DNA of 64,000 bases from Pelodera strongyloides (Eukaryota > Nematoda > Chromadorea > Rhabditida > Rhabditidae): the NCBI GenBank assembly GCA_036852015.1, contig JAANDG010000129.1, positions 1 to 64,000 on the forward strand, in the 5' to 3' direction. Below are positions 35,501 through 47,772 of the stretch, one piece after another. Position 1 is the stretch's first letter; every line of letters starts with the position of its first letter. The notes under the pieces were generated by a model. The model was not told the DNA's origin. It searched no databases and saw nothing but the letters and a program-made list of their open reading frames with translations. A program made the translations under genes and the position numbers.

Positions 35501-37576
35501 AGCGCAAATTCGTTGAGATGAGCGGAATTCAGGTTTGTACCTTATCACGATTGTACTAATTGTAAGTAGTGGCTGCTTGTTGCCCTAAGTAATAAATTGT
35601 AAGTATTGAAGATTATTTGTTACCAATTTTAGAAAGTCGCTCAGCTTTTGACAATGAAGACGCACAAAAGAGAGCTCCAGAAGGCGATGCGGCTCCTGTG
35701 CCTTGTTTCGGATGTCCAACTTGCACAGTCGATGGATCTCACTGGCAGTTTGCAAAGGGTAAGGAGATAACAAAAGCAGTCTACACATTGTCACACTGCG
35801 TTAACAAGTGGTTCTATGCAAAGAGTAATAAAACAAAGTCTGTGTACATACATGGTAATTCAAATATTGCCACACTGACTTAATAAGTGGTTCTATCCAA
35901 GTGTGCTTATTGAACCATAAACCGAGCTTGTTTTGTATTACCCCCTAGAATGCCCAGCCGATTTACTGTTCAGAACCAATTTAGGTCTGCGACATCCTGG
36001 TAGTCGATGATGTATGTGTTCGGAAAAACGCCCTTGGCTTTTTCATCAATGTCATAGCCAACAATCCACAAAACAAAGCGGTATTGCTCGAGAAGAAATG
36101 CATCAGCTCCATTGCGGCTCTCTTTGTGTGTTATTCGCGAAGAAACCAATTTACTGCGAACGAGAGAAGGTGAGTTGGGAATGCCAACTATACGGTTATA
36201 GCTACACTTGTGCCGTAGTGATGCATATTAAGCAATTTAAGCGTTCCGTGCATCCTCGGCAGCACTGGCTTTGCGGCCAGTAAACAATACTATGGTGGGC
36301 GTGATCGACTTCAGTGTACAGTTGCTAATCATATGTTTTTTTTTGAAGCATTGTTCAGTGAAGATCTAAAACTTTCAATTTAGGTTTATCGACGAACTTG
36401 TGGAAAATGGTTGTATTGCCATGACAAGTCTTATTCGGATGGAAATTAGTCCTGAGATGAAGGCAGAAAGAGACGCCACCCTCAACCAACCAATCTTCAT
36501 TGCAACACTGTTGAATATGCTGCAGGAGAACAGTTTAATCATTCAAGGCCGGATTGTTAGAGTGAGTAAACTTATTGTGTTGTTTCTAACACGTTCAACA
36601 TACTGTAGACGGCAGTTCCAGATTACCCTGTGGACCATTGTTACCTGAACGTAATTACGATGTTTGTTTTTAGTTGATCGAGCAATTCATTCAAAAAGTG
36701 GATGGATGGTTTGGGTTCCTGCTCTCATCGCAGGATGAAACAAAGAAGGAATCCCTGGCAGCTATTCTACTATCCGTCATCTCGAGGAACAAACAACTGG
36801 CAAGGGTGGGTCACATATTGCTTTAGTAACTGATTACTCTTACAGTAAATCCTTTTTATTTATTTGTATGGTGGTGTTTTCATATTCATATATCTGTTTT
36901 CTTGCAGGAAAATGAAGCGCGAGTTCCTGCAGTCAACTTTCATATATCCGCCTTTCGTCTTCTCAATTTCATTATGAGACATTCGGATGCAGAACAGAAG
37001 GATGCAGTGATCAATGCATTCAGGTACTGTTTATTTGTTTCTTTATTTACCAATATGTTTCAATAAGCCTATGGTCATTTGCTACTAATAATTCTGAAAA
37101 CTATGAGTCAATATAGTTTTAAAGTTTGTAATCACTACTTGACACTCCTTTATAATTTGCTGCAGAATGTACTTCAACGGATCTCCGATCGATGTGATCA
37201 GATCCTTTGGCGATGATGAGGCGGTTGTTGTACAAGTTCTCGAATTTGGCGACTTCCTCTGCGACGATTCGCAGGCTCAAATCTGCTTTGCTGCGGACAG
37301 AACTGAGCTCGAGTCATTATCTTGCCATTCTGGAAATCCGTCAATTGGTACGCCCTAGTTTTCGTTCTATATTTTGTTCCTCATTAATATTTTGATCCTT
37401 TAACGTCATGGTTTCTAAGAAATTGTGAACAGTTAACTTTGTTGATGATATGATTATAACCAACAACTTTTTCAGCCCAATTTGCGCGGAGTATAGTTGG
37501 GAAGCTGTCCTCTGCACAAGACTTCGAACCACTTGCGGGTGTCTTCATGGGAAGTTCGGATTACGTAATGGGATGA
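32552..37576 (+). CDS. Armadillo-repeat protein, probably divergent nematode beta-catenin
   Basis: Seventeen exons join in phase to 724 residues: 32552-32620, 32723-32790, 32956-33094, 33256-33369, 33507-33695, 33877-33969, 34203-34324, 34436-34490, 35094-35228, 35362-35532, 35633-35758, 35985-36169, 36384-36561, 36674-36805, 36908-37023, 37166-37347 and 37476-37576. Residues 1-~145 are low-complexity, rich in P, S, Q, M and H. The rest is helical and armadillo-like, for example NIHHLLTALYRLVKNKD, LEKHDMLTVLLNVIVSGTEE and LGFFINVIANNPQNKAVLL. The layout and length suit the fast-evolving worm beta-catenins (BAR-1, WRM-1, SYS-1, HMP-2 in C. elegans), which act in Wnt signalling and adhesion, but I cannot say which. 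Another ARM/HEAT protein remains possible. The ninth exon has a weak GAACGAAG acceptor. The last exon frame was chosen because phase forces QFARSIVGKLSSAQDFEPLA. An AATAAA lies at 37811. Confidence 0.75.
34577..34652 (-). repeat. tRNA-like relic in armadillo gene intron
   Basis: On the minus strand a TAGCGACTAATGC A-box-like motif is followed about 30 nt later by GAGTTCGATGCC, close to the B-box consensus. The T stem does not pair properly. It sits in the eighth intron, antisense to the gene, as does the relic in the receptor intron. It is probably a decayed tRNA-derived repeat. Confidence 0.35.
35793..35903. repeat. Imperfect direct repeat in armadillo gene intron
   Basis: A segment of about 33 nt at 35793-35825, containing AAGTGGTTCTATG, recurs with several differences at 35870-35903. 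Both copies are in the intron after the eleventh exon. Confidence 0.55.
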
Positions 37577-39299
37577 AGAAATTACGTTTATCTACAGTCC
37601 TTCCTATCTCGCATCTGATATGGTCTTATTTAAGACCATCGACATTCTTTTAACGGAGCTTTATGATACTAGTTCACTTTAAATATCATTGATTGTGTAA
37701 ACGTAGTGTTTGTTTGTAAATATTTGCATATTTTAATCATTTAATATTTCGTATATCCACATAATATACATTATATCCGTAATATTCCAATAACATAGCT
37801 AGGAAATACTAATAAAACACCTTTCACTGTTTTGGTGATAGATAAACAGGAGTGTTAGTTGATAAAGTAGCACACTTTCGATTAAATATAATGTTGAAGA
37901 TGTTTTTGTCCAAGATTATATTCAAGCAATATAAGGTTAGTTAATTTTTAAAGAGGTGTAAGTTTTCATTGTATAATTTGCTTCACTAAATCACGATAGC
38001 CAGTGATTTCGAGAAGATGCCAGAACAATTGCTTCAGACTTCAGAGACTCTTCACCTCAAAATAATATTCAATGTTGCAAAATTAGACACTTTATTGAGA
38101 ATTCTCGTTGCAAACTTCACAAAAGCATTGTTCTTTCTACTCTTTTAATCCTACTAGTTTTGGCCGTTGCCTTGATTATTCTCAACTATTGAAACACGTT
38201 GCCCAATTTGACGGGTTTTTCTTTTACACACTTGCATAGTACTTATTTCCTATGCATACTATCATCTAGTTATTCCTCTGTAACGAACCTTACCTAGTTT
38301 TGCCGTTGTTTTTAGCCCGTCAACACGGTGAACTACAATAACTAACTTACGTATGTTCGATTTCGTTCAAGATGCCCATCTTTCTGTATTTTTGTGTCAT
38401 AAGGTGCATCGTTAGTTTGTGACTCCTAGTATGTTTTCTATTGGCTTGTCACTGCATGTCCTTCATGTTTGTTTATTTTACTACCTTCATTGATATTATT
38501 TGTTTTACGGACATAAAGCCTCGCAACTTATTTTTGTTTTGCAATCTATGAAGATAAAACATTTTTTTATAATTTTTAAAGGCGATATACATGCTGAATA
38601 AATAATAGATTTTATAATGTTCTCAATTTTTGCAAACAATGGGAAAACAATACGTCTTCTTTACTGCGAATATTAAATGGAATGTATTTAACTAGAATTG
38701 AACAGGGTGTGTTGGAACAAATCGCATATTGATAATGATGAATAATGATATGATGAGAAGCGACATAATGCACACAAACAAATATATAAGCACTTGGGAT
38801 TAAAAGGGGGCACACAGGTACTGTTCCTAGTTTTTCCCCAACATTTTCCAATATCGTTTTTAGCCAAGGAGACACAAGTGCCTCATCGAAACATAAATTA
38901 AACAGCAACAGCCTCCGAACATAGCACACAAACACACTCAATGTACAACGCAATTAAACTCATCTCCTAATGTAAATTTAAAATTAGAAAAGTTTTATTC
39001 TACCCGGAATAAAGGTGTATATGGGTCACACGGTGCAGAACACAGAACAATTGTTGATTAAAAACTATGGGCGAATTTCTTGTACTTCATAGAGTTCCTT
39101 TTTGTTAAGTGCAGCGATTTCATTGCTCTTTTTTACCAACAATTGTCTTGCGCACATGAAAGAAGCGACCATCGACAAAAAGTATTAAATGAAATGAATT
39201 ACTCACAAAAACATTAAATTTGAACAAAGGGTGTAAGTTGAGATCTACCAAAATACTTCTTTTTACATAATTCTTGGGGTAAAGATGATATGAATGGGC
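37577..39299. other. Convergent intergenic region with two 3' ends
   Basis: The armadillo gene (plus) and the GPCR gene (minus) end toward each other here. AATAAA at 37811-37816 is a candidate poly(A) signal for the former, and TTTATT at 38994-38999 (AATAAA on the minus strand) for the latter. I see no further gene. Confidence 0.55.
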
Positions 39300-42200
39300 T
39301 CATAGTCTTACGATGCTACTGTACTCCTTGTGCCGTCTGATAAGATCTCGGAAGACTGCTTTGAATGCGACACGGAATCGAAGTGACATCAAGTTGTAGA
39401 ATATTGGATTCAGAGTTGCAGACACATACTGAAAGATTTCACAATTATCCACAGTGGCCGTATTCACCAACAGCGGAAACCTCCCAGGGTGGGAGAATTT
39501 GTCCCTCTCTTTCTATCACCTCCCACTGGGAGGCTGGGAGCTTCCCGGCGTGTTCGTGCATACGACCACAGGAATTTAAGCAACCTGCTCAAGATGCTAA
39601 AGATGCATCGCCAAGATGTCAAAAGGTTAAGATGCGTGCGGTTTGAAATATGCTGTATTTTTTTTTTAATCGTCACCTGTAATAGCCCAGTAACAGGGAA
39701 GAGAAGAGCGCAAAGCACGCTTTCTCCACATGTCAATTTAGTATATTCCGCGATGAAACGTTCAATGTGATAGGGCAGATAGCACATGAAGAATACGACG
39801 GTGACAGTCACTGAATACGTTTTTGTTTATCGAAGGTTCACTGAGTGTCAGGCTAGCTCTAATAGTTGATGCATGTAACGCATGAGCGGAAATTACGTGA
39901 GGATGCATTAATCTGCTGATTTCTCACCTAACATCTTTATCACCATCTTCTGTGCTTGCTGACTCTTCGGCGGCCCACTGTTCCTCGTATGAACGTATAG
40001 TACGGAAGGCGACCCGATCTAATAAATAAGTAATCGATAAATCAATAAAACATCGTCAAAAGGACTTGCACAATACCATTTGCATAGAGAAGTTGGCGAT
40101 GTTTCATGACAAAAAAACTGTTACCTGACTAGAGTCGCTGTTCACATTTTGCACAGGAAGATGTACGGTTGTTTTTGTTGCCATTTCATTCAGAGTGTGC
40201 AAAATTCGGATGTAGCAATAAATGATGAATAGAAGTGGTAGAATAAAGGTAATCAGCATGGTCAACTGTAAAAGAGTAATTAACGGGATGCGGTCATTTC
40301 AAGTCACCCTTTAATTTTTGAAATGCATAGTACACCACATATAAATCACAATCAGTACAAAAAGTTTACAAAAAGTTTACAAAAGGCACGAAAAAGCGCT
40401 GTGGGCAAAGATATTTAGAGACTGCTAAAGAGTTGAGACATCGACAAAGTTAGAAAGGGATTTCTTTCTCTTGCTCTGCTCATAGCGCTTTTGCCTGCCG
40501 GCTACGGTGCACCAGTTGTCGAGTAGAACGGGGATTCCAATCAAGATTGCCCCATAGGAGCAAACTACAGAAGCTGGGAGCCTCGATTCGGAAACTTTTT
40601 GTGATTTATATGCGGGGTACTATACATATCAAAAATAAGGTAAGGGGTGATTTGAAGTGACCCCATCCTTTAAAAACACGACCTGGCAAATTTACCCGAC
40701 TGAATTTACTCATTGTCAGGAAAGAGAGAGCCTTAAATTTTTTATTTACGTGATTGGGTGATTGTTTTCTGCGAACCACACTCACCTCAAATGGGTATCT
40801 GAACCACGAATTCTCCGACGTTACAAAGTCGCAACTGCCAATTCCAGGCACCAGCTCCCTGTTGTATCCACATATATCATTCTTTACTTGTTTAAACTGA
40901 AATATGATGGAGTCAATCTTCTGAAACTTTGAAAAACATCACAACTTCACAGGGACTTTTCATTTAACAGCCCAGCTGACAACTAGGTTTTAGCTTATTA
41001 GAGAAAAGCAAATCATAAGCAAAGTGTTCATCCGTTTACTTATATGTTCACTTAAAAGAAGTAAGCGCCTTACTTGAAGGCCGAGATACAGCGAAGGAAC
41101 AAGTGCAACGAGCCATATTGCATATATTAACTTGATGACTCGTCTTTTGTCAAATAAGGCTCGCAAACTGGAAACAGACACGTAAATACAGTACACGCAC
41201 AAAGTATTTGTTAAATTCAACCATATTTTTTTGATAGTTACTGGTATGCTTGGACCTTCGGATCGGATTCAATTACTTTTTAAATGACGGTTAATTTACG
41301 AGGGAAGTGGATTTGACTGTTCCTCCCTCCCTTGAATATACAATTCAACTAGGCTGCCAAATGGGTCACTGAAACCTACTTACCTAAATGGGTAACATAT
41401 TGCCACAAATCGTTCCGCTGTCAGAGATACAATCGTAAGAATTGATGCAAAAGTAAACAGAGATATCGATGTGCCTAAATCAACATCATCCCATCAATCG
41501 AACCTACATCAGCCTCTACATAGCAATAGTTTAAGTAGTTTCCTTTAATATAGACCGTGCAGCTAAAGTATTATAAAGCAGGAAAAGCACTAAGAACTCA
41601 CTCATTACTTCGCAGTATCTGGGCGTTGATGGATTAATCTTCCACATGTGAAATAAATCAAATGGGACTCCAACGAGAATAAGACACATATCAGATATGG
41701 CAAGCGATGCCAGAAAATAATTTGTATGTGAATGGAGTGATGTTGTTTTGTAAATAACCTGAAGCACACACATGTATTGAGATTACTTGGGTCGCCATAA
41801 TACAGAATGTCTCATTTGATACAGTTTCCCATAGTAATTGAGGAATGTTCTACATGGGAACTGATAGAGTATTTGTCGCTTCCTGTCCCTCTGGCGCCGG
41901 GTTCGTGCAGTTGCACTATGTTTATGGTTAAACTGCAATATTTTCAGGATAGACTCGAGCAACACTAATCAATTTTGAGAAATGGAGTTGTTTTCGTACC
42001 AGCACAGTGAGTAGATTGCCCACCAATCCAACACATCCAACAACGATGAAGACTACGGACATCACAATCTTCACCCAATTTATCGATTGATTCACTTGCC
42101 TTTAAATACATAACATTCATTTCGAGAGTCGTGCAATTCTACGTAAACATTCTTGCCTTTATAATTCGCGTTTCGCTTTGGAACAACGAGATATTCATAA

Positions 42201-42560
42201 AGCGAGCTGACAGTATGAGAGTTCATGTTTCTAAATTAAATTACTTACTGTTCGGAATTGGCTACATTATCCAAGTCGCTCAATGATAGGTAGAGCACCA
42301 TCTTTGCAAATTCTACCACAACTTTGTTGTCGCAATGGTAGGCAGCCAATTTGAATCGATTGAATTCCGTGGCATTTCGCTGAAGAAAAATAAGCATTGT
42401 TAACGCCGGAGCCGATGAAGATGACAAATATCGCACTTTATCATTCGAAAAAAGAAACGTTGCCTACCATTTCTCCTGTCTCATAATCATACAGCTGTAA
42501 TCGGTTAAATTCTTGAAATGTGGCATTGTATTGTTTCATAATATCCTCTGCACGAAACAT
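39300..42560 (-). CDS. Neuromedin-U-receptor-like neuropeptide GPCR
   Basis: This is a class A seven-helix receptor of the plasma membrane, likely coupled to G proteins and activated by a peptide. Eleven exons join in phase to 423 residues: 42468-42560, 42249-42379, 42000-42099, 41602-41758, 41384-41474, 41074-41167, 40786-40896, 40125-40265, 39928-40018, 39677-39810 and 39300-39428. TM1 is ~84-108 (GLVGNLLTVL) and TM2 ~122-144 (LASLAISDMCLILVGVPFDL). C157 pairs plausibly with an ECL2 cysteine (C231 or C244). TM3 ends AERFVAICYPF, an ERF variant of DRY. TM4 is ~201-220 and TM5 ~260-280. TM6 is ~334-353 (FFMCYLPYHIERFI), and TM7 has NPIFYNLMSLRFRVAF. The GVPFDLFHMW, PYHIERF and NPxxYxLMSxRFR patterns are those of neuromedin U/capa-type receptors. 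N-glycosylation sites (NAT) lie in the 80-residue N-terminus. The start at 42560 is uncertain, because the frame is open further upstream to an acceptor at 42598. Confidence 0.9.
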
Positions 42561-43862
42561 TTTAATGTTCGCATGTAATTGTCTGCCACTAGCTGATCTA
42601 CAATGGAAACGTGAATATTCGAGGTTTCCGTTCAAATAAAAATTTAACTCCAATTCTCCAAGAAAAGAATGGTAATATTAAGAATAGTAAGAAAAGAATG
42701 GTATATATTGGAAATATTTCAAAACAATTTTCTTCAATTAATGATGTGCCTGCTTCAGTTGAGGACCAAATGCGACTATTGAGCTTCTCATTTTAAGAAA
42801 TCAGACAATGAATAGAATTTAAATGACTTCGCGATTTTTAATATATTAAACTGTATGTAACATGGTTCAATTCTCACGATTATCGTGATATTATGGAGAT
42901 CGAAAAGTTACGAATTATTATACATTTGCAAAGCTGGAATAACTTGAGAGAAATCAAGCGGACATTCAAAAAACGATGCGGATATCAAAAGTGTTTCGCA
43001 ATTTCAATACCTGAAACATATAAGGCAACTGCATGGTCATTACTTAATTACCATTCGTTCCTCGGGTATTTTAATCGACAGAAATTCAATCATCGAATTT
43101 GACACAGAAAAGGGATTTTAAATACACTCACTATTCTCAAAACTCAAAAAATAAAACAGAAAGCAAAATACTGGTTCTTGCGGATGGTTGTTGTATGTGC
43201 GTTAATTGGATTGTTAATTATCAGGCGCAACCATTCAGCTTAAATTGTAGCCAAGAAAAAAAACAATGATATGTGTTTTGGAATCAATTTGAATCGCCTT
43301 GAGCCCTCCCACGTGTTGTTAGCTTCAGCGACAGTTTACATATTCTGGATATCGCCAGATGTAGAAAGTGCAGTTGAGCACAGGTCAAATATAAACAAAA
43401 AGAAGTATTTCCACTAATCGATTAAAATGATTCATGGAACCAGCCAGGCTAAGTTTTTAAAAGTTGTTTACAGGCTCATCTGTGCGACTTTTGTGGTGAA
43501 ACAAAATTAATGTCGAAACCCCAACTCGAAAATACAAACTGTACAATGATGTTAAATTTCACGAAGCAGTTAGTTATGTGACGGGTTGAATTCTTACCCC
43601 CGATGCCCAGATGTGACCGCAAATAACTGGCTTACTTACGTTTCGATTAAGCAAATCATGTTGGATACTTTTTTAACATCGAAATCACCACATAATATAC
43701 AAGCGTAGGCAGTATACACGTTTCGCTCTCAATGTAGCTGAAAATATTTACGTTTCTCTTTCTGAAGCATAGATACCGTATGCTTGGGGTTCGCTTCCAA
43801 AAACCCACTTGCTATTGATTGCGCTATGCTTGTTGTGCACGTATAAGGGATGTTGCAACACA

Positions 43863-44065
43863 GAGGGAAATATGGATGAGAAAAGAAAGAGAAGAGAAAC
43901 AGAAAGATATGAGGGAAAATTCGAAATAAATAGTGTAATATGTTTTTATCATAAACAGCATGAGGGAAATATGTATGGATAAGAAAAGAAAAAGAAGAGA
44001 AACAGAAAGATATGAGGGAAAATTCGAAATCAATAGTGCAATATGTTTTTATCATAAACAGCATT
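43863..44065. repeat. Two tandem copies of a ~100-bp unit
   Basis: Copy 1 (43863-43961) and copy 2 (43962-44065) are nearly identical. They differ by small insertions near the start (ATATGGATGAG versus ATATGTATGGATAAG) and a few substitutions. The unit is purine-rich in its first half. Overlapping Phe/Ser-rich minus-strand ORFs are artefacts of it. Confidence 0.9.
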
Positions 44066-47000
44066 GAAAGCTAAAACATAATATACAATAACATTACTAC
44101 CGTCACATTAAAAGATGGTAGAATTTTGCGGTGACACACATCTCCAGCAAATAGACAAAAATTGCACCTGTTCAAAAATTGTTTTGCAAAGGCGTTCGCT
44201 TTAGGTGCAATGATCGCAGCTTCGAAAGCAGTAACTGCACTTGAGACTTGTTTGGTTCTTTGACGTTGTTAACTGAGGCGTTAATCATGTTGTTTTTGAT
44301 GTAGTTGCCTAGTATTCGTAGGTGAATGAATTTCAAAAATTTATAACGCTCAGCTCAACTATATATACTATGTTCAACATAACTAAGAAATTGTTTTCTG
44401 TTTTGGAAAAACATCCCGCTACGAAGTAGTGGAATAAATTAAGAGTATTCGTACCTGTACTGGAATCCCGAAAATTTCGGTTAACTCTTTTAGAAATAGT
44501 AAGCTTAACTATGTCAATGCTACTTGGATGAACGTGCTCTTGTTGTCGACTTGTGGTTCCAATTTGTATGCAAAGGCTATCGCGCAATGAAGTGCTCTTC
44601 ATGGGTCAAAGTGAAAAAAAAAACAGGTAACGATTAGTCGAACGAAAAACTCAATGCTGAATTGGGCATTCTGCTCGTGATGTGATTGTGCGCGGATAGA
44701 TATTTGCCTCCCGAAAATGCACAGAAGAAAATACACGAGAAATGGGCGATATTGGTGTCCTTTCAAGGACATTCCAAAAGAGGTTTTTCAATATTGAAAT
44801 AAGCATTTCACGCAAACGATTCAATTCTCTGGCCAACGACGAATATTGGGTCGTTTGATGGTCGAGATTGAAATGAAATCCAACAAATTGAGCAGTCATT
44901 CTCAAATGAAATCAAACGACAGACGGATGAATGATTGTCACAGTGGCTTAGGGTAACCTTTTGTTTATATGTATTGAGTGAGGACGAATATGAATTTCAC
45001 GTTAAATATAAATTATTAATAAAGTATGCACAGATCATGGGTAAGTCAGCATGAGGAGTGACTTCATATAATACTGGTTAACACTATGATGTGTTCAAGA
45101 CGAAGCAGATTCAACCACTTGTCTTGAACTCAGCGTAACATGTGTAGAACGGCGAATGACCTTATTCAAATGAGTTAGAGAGTTGGGAACTCCTCTATTA
45201 TCCTAGTAGAACAATAGAAGGGACATCAGCCGAGAAAACAAAAAGCTCAAACATCAGTGCAAAGCTTGCCTCATTGACTGCAAATGAAAGTGAATTGAAA
45301 CTGAACTGTGTACTACTTATTGCCAGGTTGAGACGTGACACGACATTTTTTTTAATTTCTGACTATGTTTTTGGTTAGTAGAATAGAGTAACTGGATTGA
45401 ACAAAACAGGAGTGTCATAATAATTTCATGGAATTGTTATTCTCAAACTTTCCTTATTTGTGATTCAAGGTAAAAGTCTATGTGTGTGGATCGTATTTCA
45501 AGAAGATGGCGCCTTGTGGTGATGGATCTCGAATTGCTATAAACAATTTTTCGGAGAAAAAATATTAATAACGCCTGACAAATAATCATTGGAAATTGAA
45601 GCCCATCAAAAATAGCGCCTCGAACGACCGTAGACCGATTGCGGGACTTTATGATCTACGCCGAAAGCACCCTGAGAAGCTCGTGCGTTTTTATGCCTCC
45701 AAAAAGTAACACGGGTTTGTGTTTGCACGTTTTTATCATTATAAGTACAGCCATTAAGTTTCACCTTGTCGGCTCTTTATGAGGACATAAAGTGATGTCT
45801 TCGGCAGTGATAAGTTAAATACAAATATACTGTTTGGGTCGAAGAAAACGGAAACATTTGATCTTTGAATACTCGAATAATATAACAGAAACAATAAATT
45901 GTCAGTTAACAATTCGTAATAGTAACTTGAAGTTCACAATGAAAAGGGTGAGTAATTGCTTTTGGTCTAATTGCATGCATTCAATCGAAAGTGAAATGTC
46001 CTTTAAAAATATTGATGGCCTCAATTGAGAATGGTGATTTGCTCCCCAAGCACATTGAACTCATTAACCAATGAGAAACACATTCACAGATCCGAGCACA
46101 AGAATGTCCCAGCAAATGACAGCAAAGAACTATAAAAACTTCGCATTCGGGGTGTAGACATAACCCAGAGTGTTTATTGATATGTTTTGTCTACGACGTT
46201 TTTCTGGACGGTTTTCAGACGGTGAAAAGGGAAGTCCACAACTATAGTACGTACTTCGGTAAGACAACGATTCTTTGACTAATCCATACAGTAGCCAGGA
46301 AATTCATAGCCAAATAATAACCTTTACGTAGCTCTGCAAATATTTCTTGGTAACACTGAGCGAAAGGTACGCTAGGTGAAAAATCTCATTGGTGCCTTCG
46401 ATTTGCAGTTGCGATGTATTATTTATAGAACTTTCGAGTCGTCAGAGTATTCGATTGGGTCATCTTATGGGGCACTTGAGGGTTATCGTAAAGCTCACCG
46501 ACGAACGGGTGATAAAGAGAGAGATAGAGTAAAAGAGAACACATGATTGAGAGGGACAAGGAGGGTGATAGCCAATCGATCTCTTTAATGATGATCCATC
46601 AACCAATCACTCGTAAAAAAATATTTCCCTGTTGTGGCGAATAGAAGTTTTGACGGGGAGCATCACATGCTACCATCTTGCATGTTGCAATTTCAAGACC
46701 GATGGAATCTCTGGGCCAACGGGTTGCAACTTATTGCTTGCAAATAAATGCATGTTTAATGCGCCCTGTAACTTTGAACACTGGTGGAGTTAGCGTTTTT
46801 TTTTTCGCAACAACGAAACAAGAAGTGCAGACTATTGGCTAGCTGTACGACTTCTTATTGAACTTCTCCCACGGCGTACAATCCACCCGCAACACGGAAA
46901 CAAAATTTACTTGCTCTTGTGAAAATGTCATTGTTAGGACGGAGCAGTTAGATCAAGAACAATTATGTTTTGTCACAGGACGATATTTTGACGCGGAAGT

Positions 47001-47737
47001 AATTCACATCACTACTACTTGGGGAAGGAGCGTCATATACAGCAGCCAAGACCTAACACGTGTGATGAACATATTGCAAGTCTTTCCAACGAGTCACGCT
47101 GTAAAAATAAAGCAATAGATAGGACATTACGATCTGAATGAAATTTCTTAGCTATGCATCAATAGTGATTGAAAGTTGGAAGAAAACAGCACCATTCACC
47201 TTACATGAGCAATGTGTGAGTACACGACCAGAAGATATTGTCTATACATCACCGTCTTTTATTTATATTTTCACAAATTATCTATATGTACATCATTTTT
47301 TTTATCATGTCTTGCAATAGTAAAAAAAAAATATTATTATTTTCATTATTGGCCTTCATCAACTTGCTCTAAATTTTGTCTTCAGCAACAACCTCTTTTA
47401 GTAAATTGCGCTGCTTACCGTAATCTTTGACTGGCTGTCGGGTGGCTGGCCACATGCCAACGGCTGGCTGGCAGACATCCAGCGTGTTTGCCAAATCGCG
47501 GCATGTGTGCGCAGACCAGTTTCTGCCCTTCGTTTTCTCCGATCACTTTTTTCCCTCAAAAAAGAAAAAGAATAACGCAATAACGCGTTTCATTCTTTCA
47601 TATTACTACTATTCTTGCATGTAGAATTGTATAATGTGAAGTTTTCGTATTTGTTTTGAATTTTTTCTTGTTTATTATACAGCTTTTCCTGCTTTATCGT
47701 TATTAGAATTCAATATTCGTTTTTCTTTTAACTGTCA

Positions 47738-47743
47738 TTACAG
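47738..47743 (+). promoter_or_regulatory. Putative spliced-leader acceptor of the golgin gene
   Basis: A TTACAG acceptor preceded by pyrimidine-rich sequence lies 29 nt before the golgin ATG, and no upstream coding exon is seen. It is either a trans-splice site or the end of a 5' UTR intron. Confidence 0.4.
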
Positions 47744-47772
47744 GGTAAATCCTAATCAGTTCAGCATTCACT

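Larger units (their letters stand above)
42561..47772. other. Intergenic stretch between divergent GPCR and golgin genes
   Basis: This 5.2-kb gap should contain the promoters of both neighbours. It holds a two-copy tandem repeat at 43863-44065. ORFs of 60-110 codons occur, including an 86-codon one near 46858, but none shows a family motif or consistent splice sites. A TTACAG acceptor at 47743 lies 29 nt before the golgin ATG. Confidence 0.5.

Noticed and set aside
43729..44064. 111-codon Phe-rich minus-strand ORF with internal repeats
   Set aside because: It is a translation of the two-copy 100-bp tandem repeat.
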